Positions 42,900 to 52,748 of a DNA stretch of 64,000 bases are shown one piece after another. A program made the translations under genes and the position numbers. Source of the DNA: Streptomyces echinoruber (GTDB lineage: Bacteria; Actinomycetota; Actinomycetes; Streptomycetales; Streptomycetaceae). Location of the stretch: assembly GCF_014651135.1 (NCBI RefSeq), contig NZ_BMWH01000007.1, forward strand, positions 124,001-188,000, in the 5' to 3' direction. The notes under the pieces are model-generated. The model made no database searches, was not told the DNA's origin, and was given only the letters and a program-made list of their open reading frames with translations. The stretch's first letter is position 1, and every line of letters begins with the position of its first letter.

Positions 42900-45800
42900 A
42901 CGGACACCAGGCGCCGGTGCCGGCCGTTCCAGGTGTAGTGCAGGGTGGCCACCCCGCGCACATGGGGGTCGCGGAGGCACTCGTAGATGTGCAGCGACGG
43001 CACCTCCGGCCAGTTGCCCATGAGTCGTTCACTGGTGAGGACGAAGTCGAGATCGAGGTCGACGAGGATCCGCCCCAGCCGTCCGTGGGTGGGTTCGTCG
43101 ACCTTGGCGAAGGCGTCGTCGAGCAGGATCAGCCGCGGCGCGTGCGGTGCCGACTCGGCGAGGCTGGTGAAGTGGGCGGCAGCCGCGGCGAAGAGCACGA
43201 GGTAGGAGAGCACGCGCTGCTCGCCCTGGCTGAGTCCGGTGCGGCCGGTCAGTTTCCGCCTGCGTCCCGGGGCGGCGTCCTCGACCACGAAGGTGTGGAA
43301 GCGGAACCAGTCGCGGTAGTCCAGCGCGGTGCGCAGATGGGCGGCATAGCCGGCTGAGGGGTCGGCCCGCCGGGCATCCTCGATCCGGCGTTGCAGTACC
43401 TCGCGGAGCTGCTCGGTCTGCTCGCGCGTGCGCAGGCTCGACGGACTGCGCAGCAGCTCGACGGCGGCCCGCACGTCCGCGTCCACGTCCTCGTCCAGCT
43501 TCCACCGCAGCTCCACACCGAGACCGTGGGAGGTGCGTACGGTCCGCAGGGTGTCGTTGAGAGCCGCGACCAGGTTCACCGCGGTGATGACCTGGGCCGA
43601 GAGATGGTCGCCGAGCTCGCCGGTCAGGAACCGCTGGAACACCTCACGTTCGCGCTCGGTGAGCCGTCCCCGGGCCTCTGCGGCCTGGACGGCGACGCGC
43701 TCACCCACGACCGCGACGTCGTGGGAACCGTGGTCGTCGATCAGGCGGCACACCTTGATCCCGTCGCGTTCCTCCAGTTGCGCGTCGTAGCCACCGGCCA
43801 GTTGGTCGCGCAGGTCGGTGTGCCGGTTGAGCAGGGTGCTGTCCGACACCTCGCCTTTCGGGCGGCCGAGGGCCTGTGCCACGGCGTCGGCCAGTGCCCG
43901 CAGGGCTCGCAGACGGCTGCGGACATCCATGCCGGGATCGTCCGCCACGTCCTCGGGCAGCGCCGACCGGTCCAGCCCGGCGCCACGCACCACCTCCGGC
44001 CGGCCGAGTGCGCCGCGGAGGGCGCTGCCGGTGTCGATGACCGCCGTCTCCTGGCCGGTCAGAGCCTCGCGCAGGCGCTTTTCCTCCTCTTCCGCGCGCA
44101 CGCGCAGGTCGTGGAGGTGGTCCCGGGTCCGTTGTGCCGTCGGGACTGCCCGGGCGGCGTGGGCGATGCGTTGCCTGGTTTCCTGCTCGCGGGTGAGGAT
44201 CTCTTCTTCGGTCGACCCGATGGCCTCCTCGCGGGTGCGCAGGTCCTGTTGCGCGGTACGCAGCCCGGTGAGGCGGAGCCGGTAGTTCTCCTCCGCGGCC
44301 AGGCGGTCTTTTCGGGCGCGCTCGTACCGCCCGGCATCGGCGCGGTGGGCGCCGATCCGCTCACCCGTGCTGCCGATTGCCCTGCGAAGGTGCCCGACAC
44401 CGCTGAGCAGAGCAGCCAGCGCTGTGCGGACGCGGTCCAGGTCCGCGGGATCGCTGGGCAGGTCATGGGCGGTGGCGGTGGCATCCGCCTCGGTGCGCGC
44501 CGCCACGGCGAGAGCGCGGGCCTCCTCGGCCGACCGTGCCGCGCGGACCGCCTTGGCGGTCAGGTCACGCAGTGTCCTCTCGTCCGACTCGACCCTGCTC
44601 CAGGCGCCGGCGAGGTTTCGTGCCCGGGGGAAGTCCTGCTCCGCGGCCCTGAGGGCCCGGCGCCGGGCATCGGCCTCGGTGAGTTCGTGACGGGTGCCGG
44701 CCAGCCGCTGTTCCGTCTGGGTGAGCCGCTCCTCCAGCTCGGCGAGGATGCGCCGCTTGGTCTCGGCGCGTACGGCGGCTCCCACGTACTCGGCGACCCT
44801 CTTGTGGTGCCGGCCGCCGAGGACGCCCAGGCGCCAGCTTCCGTCGTAGTGCACCGCGTCGTGAGCGGTCGTTTCCGCGGCCGGGGCGAGCGCGATGGCG
44901 GCCAGCAGGTGTGCCACCTGCTCGGAGGTGACACCGCAGCCCGGTGGGGGCGCCGGACGCAGGGCCGAGGCGAGGGTCGGCCCGTTCGGCAGCGCGGGAG
45001 CAGGACGCAGAAGTGTGTCACGGGTGCGGGGATCGACGAGGGTGCCGTCCGCGCCGACCCACGCGTCCAGGATTCCACTGGCCTCCAGCGCCGCTTCCAG
45101 ACCGGCCCGGTCGGCGGGGGCCAGGTCGTCCGTGAAGTCCACCAGCCGGTAGAAGGGTGCTCCGCTGCCCGGTGTCCGTTCGGCGACGCGGTGGTACGGG
45201 ACCGGCGGCTCGGGGTCGGTACGTCGTTCCCAGTCCCGCTTCCGACTCGCCAGGCGGTCGCGCTCTTCGCCGAGTCGGTTGACGGCGAGCGCGAGGGCGT
45301 CCCGGCGCTCGGTGAGTTCCTCGCCGTACGGCTCCAGCGCGGCATGAGCGACCTGCCACGCCTGGCTGTCGATGTCGGGCGGCAGCGTGCGGTCCGCGAA
45401 CGGGGCGTCGGCGGAGCTCTCACAGGCGACCGCGGCATGGACGGCGTCCAGCGGCGGGCAGCCGGGCCCGACGGCGGCCCGCGTACGTGCCACCCACTCG
45501 GCGACCCGACGGGCATAGGCACCGCTCTCCTCGGCAGCCTTCTCGCGGCCGGCATCGAGACGGCCGGCGGCCTCTTCCGCCTCGCCCTCCAGCCGTTCCC
45601 GCTCGGTGTCGGCCCGCACCGCCCGGGTCCGGGCCTCCTCGGCCCGCGCGGCCAGACGCGTCACCTCCTGCACCATCCGGGCCCGGTTCTTCACGACCGT
45701 CTCGGCGTCCTCCAACTGTCCCTGCCAGGACCGCAGCCCGTGCTGCACCGCGGCCGTGTCCACGCGGACGACCGACCGGTGCCGCACGAGGTGCGTCTCC

Positions 45801-47134
45801 CCGTCCGGAGCGGTCAGCTCCGTCTCGGCGGCCTGGGAGCTGCCTGTGCGGAGCAGGGCCACCGCCGCGCCGAGATGGCCGGTGGGAAGTCCGGCCTTCT
45901 CCGCCTGCGTCAGCAGTTCCCGGTGTTCGGTGCCCAGTTCGGCGAGCCGGCTCCCGAGGTGTTCGACCCCGTCGGCCAGCCGCTCCGCCGCGCCCTCCTC
46001 CGCGTCGTGTGCGTTGCCCAGGGCGGTGAAGGCGGCCGTGGCGGCAATGTGCAGCGCCTCCACCGTGCTGCGGCGTTCCGACAGTTCGCGCAGGCTGCGA
46101 TAGGCATGACTGGCGTGCAGGGCGGCGAGATCGGTCCGGGCGGCCTCTTCCTCCTCGCGCAGGGTTTCCAGCCGGGCTTCCGCCTCCTCCTCCCGCGTCC
46201 TCAGTTCGCCGGTCCGCTGTGCGGCGTCTCCGGCCGCCCGGCGTCGCTGCGTGAGGACGTCCAGCTCCCGGCTCACCGCCTGGGCAAAGGTGCGCAGGAC
46301 TCCGGCCAGGTAGCCGCGGTAACTGGTGAGGAACGTGCGCAGCGCCGCGTCGGTGCGTTCCAGGCGGCCGAGTTCGTCCCGGACGGCGTCGAGGTCGTGG
46401 AGGTTGCGCGCCACTTTCTCGACCACGTCCTCGTCGAGTCCCGGCAGGGTCTCGCTCAGCAGCAAGGCCAGTCCCCCGTGCTCGATGCGGTCCCCGACCG
46501 TGGGGCGCCGCAGCCGGTGGAGGAGCTGGGTGAGGTTGCGGTAGCGGGTCGCGTCGGTGATGCCGAACAGTTCCCGGGCCACCCGGGAGCGGTGGAGGAC
46601 CGCACGCTCGGTCGTGTTGTCGGAGCCGACGATCTCCTTGAGCCGGTCGACCGGCAGGGGCTTGCCGCCTTCGACCAGACGCAGGTCCTCACCGATGCGC
46701 AGTGGGGTGACGAAGAACGTCGGCAGCGCCTTCTGCGTCGACTTCGAGGCACGGATGGCGGCGCCGAGCGTCAGATGGCGGTGGTCGCCGCCGTCGGTCG
46801 CGCCCCGGAACTCCACCCACAGGTAGCCGAGGCGGTTGGTCTGCTCGAACCCGTCCAGCATCAGCCAGGCGAGTGTGGTCCGGCCGGTGCCCGTCGCGTC
46901 CAGTGCCCGGGAATCGCCGTCCAGCAGATACGGGAGCAGCATTTCCAGCGCCTTGGACTTCCCCGCGCCGTTCTTGCCGCGCAACAACAGCCGACCGTCG
47001 CCGAAGACGAACTCCTGGTCGTCGTACTGCCAGACGTTCTGGATGCCCGCGCGGTGCAGCCGGAAGCGGGTGCCGGCGGTCGTCGCGGGGCCGGAACGCG
47101 GCAGCGGGACGAGGCCACGCGCATCGGCGGTCAT
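42896..47134 (-). CDS. jetC: Wadjet SMC-like ATPase JetC (TIGR02680)
   Basis: 1412 residues. Walker A GKNGAGKS at about 53-60, two long coiled-coil arms (e.g. ELRTREEEAEARLETLREEE and ERLTQTEQRLAGTRHELTEA) around a hinge, and at the C-terminal head the signature LSQGEQRVLSYLVLF and Walker B RLILLDDAFAKVDEP. Condensin-like DNA loop extruder; distinguishes plasmid from chromosome by DNA size and shape in studied Wadjets. ATGA overlaps both neighbours. Confidence 0.92.
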   Translation of the reverse strand: MTADARGLVPLPRSGPATTAGTRFRLHRAGIQNVWQYDDQEFVFGDGRLLLRGKNGAGKSKALEMLLPYLLDGDSRALDATGTGRTTLAWLMLDGFEQTNRLGYLWVEFRGATDGGDHRHLTLGAAIRASKSTQKALPTFFVTPLRIGEDLRLVEGGKPLPVDRLKEIVGSDNTTERAVLHRSRVARELFGITDATRYRNLTQLLHRLRRPTVGDRIEHGGLALLLSETLPGLDEDVVEKVARNLHDLDAVRDELGRLERTDAALRTFLTSYRGYLAGVLRTFAQAVSRELDVLTQRRRAAGDAAQRTGELRTREEEAEARLETLREEEEAARTDLAALHASHAYRSLRELSERRSTVEALHIAATAAFTALGNAHDAEEGAAERLADGVEHLGSRLAELGTEHRELLTQAEKAGLPTGHLGAAVALLRTGSSQAAETELTAPDGETHLVRHRSVVRVDTAAVQHGLRSWQGQLEDAETVVKNRARMVQEVTRLAARAEEARTRAVRADTERERLEGEAEEAAGRLDAGREKAAEESGAYARRVAEWVARTRAAVGPGCPPLDAVHAAVACESSADAPFADRTLPPDIDSQAWQVAHAALEPYGEELTERRDALALAVNRLGEERDRLASRKRDWERRTDPEPPVPYHRVAERTPGSGAPFYRLVDFTDDLAPADRAGLEAALEASGILDAWVGADGTLVDPRTRDTLLRPAPALPNGPTLASALRPAPPPGCGVTSEQVAHLLAAIALAPAAETTAHDAVHYDGSWRLGVLGGRHHKRVAEYVGAAVRAETKRRILAELEERLTQTEQRLAGTRHELTEADARRRALRAAEQDFPRARNLAGAWSRVESDERTLRDLTAKAVRAARSAEEARALAVAARTEADATATAHDLPSDPADLDRVRTALAALLSGVGHLRRAIGSTGERIGAHRADAGRYERARKDRLAAEENYRLRLTGLRTAQQDLRTREEAIGSTEEEILTREQETRQRIAHAARAVPTAQRTRDHLHDLRVRAEEEEKRLREALTGQETAVIDTGSALRGALGRPEVVRGAGLDRSALPEDVADDPGMDVRSRLRALRALADAVAQALGRPKGEVSDSTLLNRHTDLRDQLAGGYDAQLEERDGIKVCRLIDDHGSHDVAVVGERVAVQAAEARGRLTEREREVFQRFLTGELGDHLSAQVITAVNLVAALNDTLRTVRTSHGLGVELRWKLDEDVDADVRAAVELLRSPSSLRTREQTEQLREVLQRRIEDARRADPSAGYAAHLRTALDYRDWFRFHTFVVEDAAPGRRRKLTGRTGLSQGEQRVLSYLVLFAAAAAHFTSLAESAPHAPRLILLDDAFAKVDEPTHGRLGRILVDLDLDFVLTSERLMGNWPEVPSLHIYECLRDPHVRGVATLHYTWNGRHRRLVSV

Positions 47135-48456
47135 AGCGGCAACTCCTTCTGAACGTCGGCGTTTTTGCCGACCGCGGTGGCGGGGCGCACGGTGACGTGG
47201 GTGGCGTAGCGGGCCGCCGCGGCCAGCAGCACCCAGCCGTCGTCGCCGGGCCGTGCCCCACGGACATCGGTCACCGTGCGTCCTTCCGGTGCCTCTTCGG
47301 CGTACCCCTCCGGCAGCCCTTCGCCCTCGGCACGCAGCCGGCCGGCGCGGGCCATCAGCCGCATGCGGGCCAGCAGGTCCAGCACGGCCTCCCGCAGGGC
47401 GGGGAGGTCCTCCAGGTAGCCGCGCTGCCAGTTGCCGCGCTGCCCGTACTCGGTGACCAACTCGGCCAGCAGGTCGTCCACCAGTCCGTCGGGAACAGCC
47501 ACTCCGATGACGAGCGTCCCTCCGGTCGCCGGATGTCCGGGCTCCTGCGGCCGAAGTCGCTCCACGAGCCGTTCCACCAGCAGCAGCGCGGCCTGCGCGA
47601 CGGTTCCGGTGCCCGGCAGACGCAGATCCGTCAGCTCGTCCTCGGGGTCCACCAGAGCCACCCCCTCGGCGCGGATCTCCATCTCCAGGCCGAGGAGTTC
47701 GGAGAACGCCTGGGCCTCCCGGCGTTGCCGGGTGCGCAGCCAGTCACGTTCGGCGTCGGTCAGCTCGTCGAGGTAGACGACGGGTGTCTCGACGAGCATC
47801 CGGCGCACATAGGTGCGAGGCCCGCCGAATCCCGGGTCCGCCGCTCGTCGGACCAGGTCGGCGCCGTCGCGGGCCTGGGCGAGCGGTCCGGCGACGACGA
47901 CGCGGGCCAGCTCCCGATCGACCGTGATCAGGGCCTCTCCGCCCGCTTCCTGCGCGAGCGCGGCCACCTGGCCCTCGGTCTCGATGAGGACGCCCCACTC
48001 GACCAGCCGGCGCAGCGCCGCGACCAGGGTCCGTTTCCCGGCCGCCCGGCCCGTCTCCGCCAGCTCGATGCCCGCGTCGGCCGCGGCGGCCCTGATGTCG
48101 GCCACCAGCTGTGACAGCAGCATCTGTTCGGGGGCGGTCACCAGCACGGACAGGGCCAGCGCCAGGCAGGCGTACGTGTGCGGGGTGAAGGGGGTGCCGG
48201 TGGAGCGCTCCAGCCGGTGTCCCGCGCCTGCCCCCAGCCCTGCTTTGAACAGCCGGGCGTAGGAGCTGTCGACCAGCAGACGGTAGCCGAGCACCTGCTG
48301 GAACCGTTTGCCCAGCCAGTCGGCGTGCCTGCGGATCAGTGGGAAGAGGTCGGCGTGGGGGCCGTCCGACGTGACCAGCGGATGGGCGAGCAGCAGCCGG
48401 GCGGCGCTGCGGCGTTCGGCGGCCAGGGCGACGTCGTGCGTCGAGGGGAGGGTCAC
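47131..48456 (-). CDS. jetB: Wadjet subunit JetB (TIGR02678 / DUF2398)
   Basis: 441 residues from GTG 48456 overlapping the jetA stop (GTGA). Conserved family blocks include AERRSAARLLLAHPLVTSD, ADLFPLIRRHADWLGKRFQQ, GYRLLVDSSYARLFKA and YLEDLPALREAVLDLLARMR. It takes the place of the MukE-like KITE subunit that bridges the SMC heads. Several winged-helix-like stretches. Confidence 0.88.
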   Translation of the reverse strand: MTLPSTHDVALAAERRSAARLLLAHPLVTSDGPHADLFPLIRRHADWLGKRFQQVLGYRLLVDSSYARLFKAGLGAGAGHRLERSTGTPFTPHTYACLALALSVLVTAPEQMLLSQLVADIRAAAADAGIELAETGRAAGKRTLVAALRRLVEWGVLIETEGQVAALAQEAGGEALITVDRELARVVVAGPLAQARDGADLVRRAADPGFGGPRTYVRRMLVETPVVYLDELTDAERDWLRTRQRREAQAFSELLGLEMEIRAEGVALVDPEDELTDLRLPGTGTVAQAALLLVERLVERLRPQEPGHPATGGTLVIGVAVPDGLVDDLLAELVTEYGQRGNWQRGYLEDLPALREAVLDLLARMRLMARAGRLRAEGEGLPEGYAEEAPEGRTVTDVRGARPGDDGWVLLAAAARYATHVTVRPATAVGKNADVQKELPL

Positions 48457-50081
48457 GACACGCTCACCTCCGCTTCACCATCGGCGGTGTCGGAGGAGGC
48501 ACGGCCCACATCCAGCTCCAAGTCGTCCAGCAGCAGGTCGCCGTCGGCCGAGTGCAGGACGCACCGCGCGCCCGCGATGCGTCGCACGGTGAGCCGGATG
48601 CCCAGCTCGGTGTCTTCGCTGTGCGCCGCGTCCAGGTCGAATTCCGCTGCCCGCTCCCCGCCTGCGTCGGCGTGGCGTCGGAGCTGCGCGTTCCCGAGTG
48701 CGGTGGCCAGCAGCTCGAGAAGCAAGCCGAGCGCTGCCGAGGTGAGCCGCACCTCGGCGAACCGGCCCGAGGCGCTGCGCAGTTCGTCCGCCGCCGCGGC
48801 CCGGGCCGCGGCCCGCCGGCGGGCGGCCTTTCGCAGCCGCTGCTTCTGCGCGGAGTGGTCCTCCACCGAGGACGCCCGGCCCCGCTGCGCGCGGCTGCCC
48901 CTCTCCCGTAGGGCCACCGGCACCTCGACCACCGGGCCGGTCCACCAGCTCGTATGGGCGGGCACCACCTCGTCGGTGGCCGGGGGTATGCCCACATGGC
49001 GGGCGCCGTACAGCCCGAAGGCGGCGACGGCGATGTCGTGCGCGTCCTGCGGCGCGGCTTCGTCGAACCACCGGGCCAGCCGCAGCAGATCTCTGCGCCG
49101 GGACATCTCCCCGGTGGCCGACCGCAGCATCCGCTTGGCGTTGACGAGCAGCGACTGCAACGCGCGCAGCGTGGCATCCCGCAGTTGGTCGACCTGGCTG
49201 CCGTGGCCGTCGGTGTCGTCGAACCAGCCGCGCAGACCCTCCCAGTCCGCCACCTCGCGCCCACGGCTGCGCTGCACCCGCGTCTCCGGGCGGCCGTCAC
49301 CCTGCGGTGACAGCCCGACGAGGCCCTGCGCGTGGGCGTCCAGCCGGGCCAGCAAGCCCGGAACGTGCGGCCACAGCGTGTCCAGCGCCCCCGAGATCCG
49401 GGGTGCGCGGAACGACACGTCCTCCGTGATCGCCTCGACGTAGTCGAGGAGCAGCTCCTTGAAGCCCTGGTACTCGGCGCTGTCCAAGTCGTACCGGGCC
49501 AGCACCTGGCCGAGGTAGGCGTAGAAGTCCCGGATGGAGTCGGCGAACTCGGTGAACTGCACGAACAGCGTGCTGACCCGCTCCAGTCCGTCCTGCGGTT
49601 CGATGCCGCCGGGCGCGGTCACGAGCTCGGCCAGTTCCCCGAGCCCGCGCTCCACCAGGGCGAGCAGCTCGTTGCTCACCTCGCGGGCGGCATCGGCCTC
49701 GGCCAGGACCCCGTCGGCGTCCCGCTGGATCCGCTCACCCAGCTTCGACAGCTGGTAGCGCGAGCGGGACCGCTGGTACTCGCTGATGCTGGACGCCTTC
49801 ACCGTGTGGCTGCTGCGCAGCAGGTTGCCCCACCGCACCAGCTGCTCCAGCCGGACGGTGAGCGTGTCGGCGTCGAGCCCGGCGTCGGGGCCACCGGCCT
49901 GGCGCAGCTTCGCCATGACGTCCGGGACGGCCAGGTCCGCCAGCAGGGTCCCGCAGAAGACCCGCATGATCGCGACGTGCCCCAGCCGCTCGGGCACGCT
50001 GAGGTACGTGTACGCGTCCAGCCGCCTCCGCGCCTCGTCGTCGCCGGTGGCCGGCGACGCGCCGGGTACGGGTGGCTCCAT
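48453..50081 (-). CDS. jetA: Wadjet subunit JetA (TIGR02677 / DUF2397)
   Basis: 542 residues from ATG 50081. DAYTYLSVPERLGHVAIMRV and QYLSKLGERIQRDADG-type blocks, then DGLERVSTLFVQFTEFADSI and RDLLRLARWFDEAAPQDAHD match the DUF2397 family, the kleisin-like subunit. First gene of the operon. The upstream ribosome site is weak. A Lys/Arg/Ala-rich stretch (QKQRLRKAARRRAAARAAAA) lies near residue 430. Confidence 0.88.
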   Translation of the reverse strand: MEPPVPGASPATGDDEARRRLDAYTYLSVPERLGHVAIMRVFCGTLLADLAVPDVMAKLRQAGGPDAGLDADTLTVRLEQLVRWGNLLRSSHTVKASSISEYQRSRSRYQLSKLGERIQRDADGVLAEADAAREVSNELLALVERGLGELAELVTAPGGIEPQDGLERVSTLFVQFTEFADSIRDFYAYLGQVLARYDLDSAEYQGFKELLLDYVEAITEDVSFRAPRISGALDTLWPHVPGLLARLDAHAQGLVGLSPQGDGRPETRVQRSRGREVADWEGLRGWFDDTDGHGSQVDQLRDATLRALQSLLVNAKRMLRSATGEMSRRRDLLRLARWFDEAAPQDAHDIAVAAFGLYGARHVGIPPATDEVVPAHTSWWTGPVVEVPVALRERGSRAQRGRASSVEDHSAQKQRLRKAARRRAAARAAAADELRSASGRFAEVRLTSAALGLLLELLATALGNAQLRRHADAGGERAAEFDLDAAHSEDTELGIRLTVRRIAGARCVLHSADGDLLLDDLELDVGRASSDTADGEAEVSVS

Positions 50082-50267
50082 GCCTGCGAGGTTACGCGGA
50101 GTGCCCGATCGTCGTCGGTGTGTTGCGGTAAATGCTCCCGGGCCGTGCGGAGGCGACAACCGCATCCTCCTGACGGCCGGGGGACACGGAAGCCGCCTGC
50201 CACTTCCTGCTGCCGCGGATACGCGCCCAGGGCTGGTCAGGTCCGTCGGCGCTGATCGCAGGTTTGG
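50082..50267. promoter_or_regulatory. Gap before the Wadjet operon
   Basis: 187 bp between the 720-residue gene and jetA, same direction. Presumably holds the Wadjet promoter; no clear -10/-35 pair or operator recognised. Confidence 0.4.
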
Positions 50268-52430
50268 CTACTTGTGCGGAGGTGTGGGCCAGGGTGTTCC
50301 GTTCGCGGCGGCGTCAAGGAGATCGCCGAGGCGGAGCCAGGCCGTGTGCCCCGCGTAGCTGGCCGGACTTGTCGCAAACCGCTGCCATGCTTCGGCGTCG
50401 TCGCCAAGGGCGGTGCGTACGACCGAGGTGACCGCTGGGTGCGCTGCCTGGCCGCGGGGTCCTCTGGCTTTGAGGGCGGTCCAGGCGGGCAGGGCGCGGA
50501 TCAGTTCGGGATCGTCGGTGGGCAGGCTCAGCACAGCGTCTACCCACGCCTCCCGGAGGCGTGGGCCACCGCCCAGGCGTCGGCGGAGGTTCCGCGTGAG
50601 GTCCAGCAGTGCGCTCTGCGGGTCTGAGTGGCGCTTCAGCACGTCGGCGAAGGACAGGTCACGGCGGTAGGCATGGAAGGCAAAGGACAGCAGGGCCTTT
50701 TCCACGAGGGCGTCGTCGCCTTGATGCCGTCGCAAGTAGTCGTCGAGGACAGCGTCCGGAGCGCCCGCGAGGCCCCGCACAGTGACCTGGTCCGGCTTGC
50801 CGAGGGACGCTGCGCGCGCCGGGCCGGGAGCCGGAAACGGTTCGGCGGTCATCCGCTCGATGACGTCAAGGAGTTCACGAGCCTGCTGGGCGTCCGAGTC
50901 CGGCCCGTACCCGCCGTAGTCCCGACGCCCGGCCAGCCCTCGTTTCGCCTCCCGGCAGATCAGGCGCACCTTCTCCTTCACCTGCGGGGTGACCACCGGC
51001 AGATGCTGCAAGAGGTCGTGCACCCAGCGAAGATCCCTCGCCGAGCGGACCGGCGACTTCGGGTCGGGTTCCCACAGCTCCAGCGCCACGGCCGCGTGCC
51101 CGGCGAACTTCTGGGCCAGGGAGGCCAACTGGTCTGCAGAGGCTCGCCAAGTCCGAGGCTCCCCGTACTGCCGTGCCTGGTCGGGGTTGAGGATGTACCG
51201 CCACCTACTGTCCGCTGCCCGCGCAGTGCGGGATATGGCAGCCCGGCAGCCGTAGTGCAGACCGTACTCGTCATTCGCCAGGAGCTGGTCGATGCGCTTG
51301 TACTGCTGGGGCGTGAGTTCCGCCAGGTCATTTGCGAAGTGCTCGCGCACCTCTTGCTGCGTTGCCCCGTCCCGGCGCATGCGGCACATTCGGGTGGTGA
51401 GTACGGAGATCGGGAAGGACGCGAGGTCCTCCTGGGCGATTTCCTCAAGCAGTTCCGGCTCAACGTCCCAGGGGATGGTGCCCAGCAAATGCTCTCGGAT
51501 GACGTGTCCGGCATCTTTGTCGTCGGACCAGTCGACGAGGAGCCGGTGGTGTTCGGGATGCGCGGTCAGGACCTGCTTCCACATGGTGCGCCAGGCCTGT
51601 TCGGCGGCTTCCTGCCTCTCCAGCCATGTCGACGTGTCCTCACCGTCTTCCTCGTCGACGAGAGGATAGGACGGTAGTAGATCGACAGCAGTGGTGATGA
51701 CGGTGCTGTGCAGTCGGTGCTGTCGCAGCACCAGTTGGGCATCCGTCGGCGTGTCGAGGAGATCGACCGTCATGCGTCGCTGGTGCGGGCTCCGTTCGCG
51801 CAGTGCCTCGGCTACGGCGCCGGCCAGGACGTCGCTCGCCTGCGCCGAGCCGAGACGGCCGAGCTGGACGGCGGTGCAGCGCCCCAGCGACTCGTGCCGC
51901 AACTGCGGTGTACAGGAGGGGTGCGAAAGAGCCAGCAGCGCCAGATCCATGGGCGGTCCGTAGGGCGGATCCGACTGCGGCGGCTTCCGTGCCAGGTCAC
52001 TGTCGATCGCGGCTTCCAGCAACCACAACGGGGCAGAGTCGCCGTAGGGGCCGCGCAACAGCGCTTCCAGCAACTCCCGCCGCTCCAGCCCCTCCTCCAT
52101 CGACCGGGCTTGCTCGGCGGCCATCCGCGCGGGCGGGTCATCCGCCCCGCTGTCCGCAGCGAGCGCGCGCAGGAAGTTCAAAGGAAGACCGGGGGCGGCT
52201 CCACCGCTGTCCATGAGGCTCCGATCCATGTCCGAGGAGTCGTCTGAGCGCTCGTCCGAGTCCCCGTCTGGATGACTGCCCGCCTCTTGATCGAAACGGG
52301 AGCCGCGGCACTTCGGGACGGAGAACGCCTTCCCATGGTGCAGCAGGGCACTGACAACAACATCGTCCACGGTCGATGCCGGCTGTATCGGGAGTCCTGC
52401 GCGGAATGCGTTCCGCCGGCTCTTGGACAC
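50268..52430 (-). CDS. Large helical protein of unknown function next to Wadjet
   Basis: 720 residues from GTG 52430 (SKSRRNAFRAGLPIQPASTV); an inner ATG at about residue 68 is possible. Almost entirely helical with repeated HEAT-like blocks such as DVLAGAVAEALRERSPHQRR, VLTAHPEHHRLLVDWSDDKD and ELTPQQYKRIDQLLANDEYG. No nucleotide-binding, membrane or nuclease motif was found. Same strand as jetABCD and 187 bp upstream, so it may be co-expressed, but the four-gene operon is complete without it. Orphan repeat scaffolds of this type are common in Streptomyces. Confidence 0.65.
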   Translation of the reverse strand: MSKSRRNAFRAGLPIQPASTVDDVVVSALLHHGKAFSVPKCRGSRFDQEAGSHPDGDSDERSDDSSDMDRSLMDSGGAAPGLPLNFLRALAADSGADDPPARMAAEQARSMEEGLERRELLEALLRGPYGDSAPLWLLEAAIDSDLARKPPQSDPPYGPPMDLALLALSHPSCTPQLRHESLGRCTAVQLGRLGSAQASDVLAGAVAEALRERSPHQRRMTVDLLDTPTDAQLVLRQHRLHSTVITTAVDLLPSYPLVDEEDGEDTSTWLERQEAAEQAWRTMWKQVLTAHPEHHRLLVDWSDDKDAGHVIREHLLGTIPWDVEPELLEEIAQEDLASFPISVLTTRMCRMRRDGATQQEVREHFANDLAELTPQQYKRIDQLLANDEYGLHYGCRAAISRTARAADSRWRYILNPDQARQYGEPRTWRASADQLASLAQKFAGHAAVALELWEPDPKSPVRSARDLRWVHDLLQHLPVVTPQVKEKVRLICREAKRGLAGRRDYGGYGPDSDAQQARELLDVIERMTAEPFPAPGPARAASLGKPDQVTVRGLAGAPDAVLDDYLRRHQGDDALVEKALLSFAFHAYRRDLSFADVLKRHSDPQSALLDLTRNLRRRLGGGPRLREAWVDAVLSLPTDDPELIRALPAWTALKARGPRGQAAHPAVTSVVRTALGDDAEAWQRFATSPASYAGHTAWLRLGDLLDAAANGTPWPTPPHK

Positions 52431-52654
52431 TCACCCGCACTCTGCGTACAAGGAGATCGAGGTGGCTCATCGAGCAGCAGACCACCCGGCTTCGCTCGTG
52501 CGCCGCCCGCCGGCTGGCGCGCCTCGCCGACGCGGGATCCATTTGCTCGGTAATAGGGCTGATGCTCGCGTGCAGAGGCGGGATGGGGGGGGGACGCCCG
52601 GGAGGGATCCCGAACTCGGCTCCCAATTGGCTCCCCGATCGGCCCCGGAACCGA

Positions 52655-52691
52655 TCAGGGGCCCGACCCGCGCCGCGGATCAGGCCCCTGA
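52655..52691 (-). terminator. Hairpin downstream of the tRNA-Pro half
   Basis: TCAGGGGCC (52655-52663) pairs with GGCCCCTGA (52683-52691), just downstream of the tRNA 3' end when read on the minus strand, the right place for the original tRNA terminator. Confidence 0.6.
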
Positions 52692-52705
52692 CCTGGTGTT
52701 TCTCT

Positions 52706-52748
52706 GTCGGGGTGGCGGGATTTGAACCCACGACCTCTTCGTCCCGAA
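52706..52748 (-). other. attachment site: 3' half of tRNA-Pro(CGG)
   Basis: The minus strand reads from the anticodon loop TTCGGGACGAAG through the T-arm GGTTCAAATCC to the acceptor end CCACCCCGA. The match to a canonical tRNA-Pro stops exactly at the anticodon loop (52749 differs), so no functional tRNA exists here. It is the displaced copy left when the AICE integrated into tRNA-Pro, the class of target used by pSAM2. The intact tRNA should lie beyond the integrase, outside the window. Confidence 0.85.

Noticed and set aside
52706..52748. Functional tRNA-Pro
   Set aside because: Only the 3' half is present; D-arm and 5' acceptor strand are missing, so it is an attachment-site copy.
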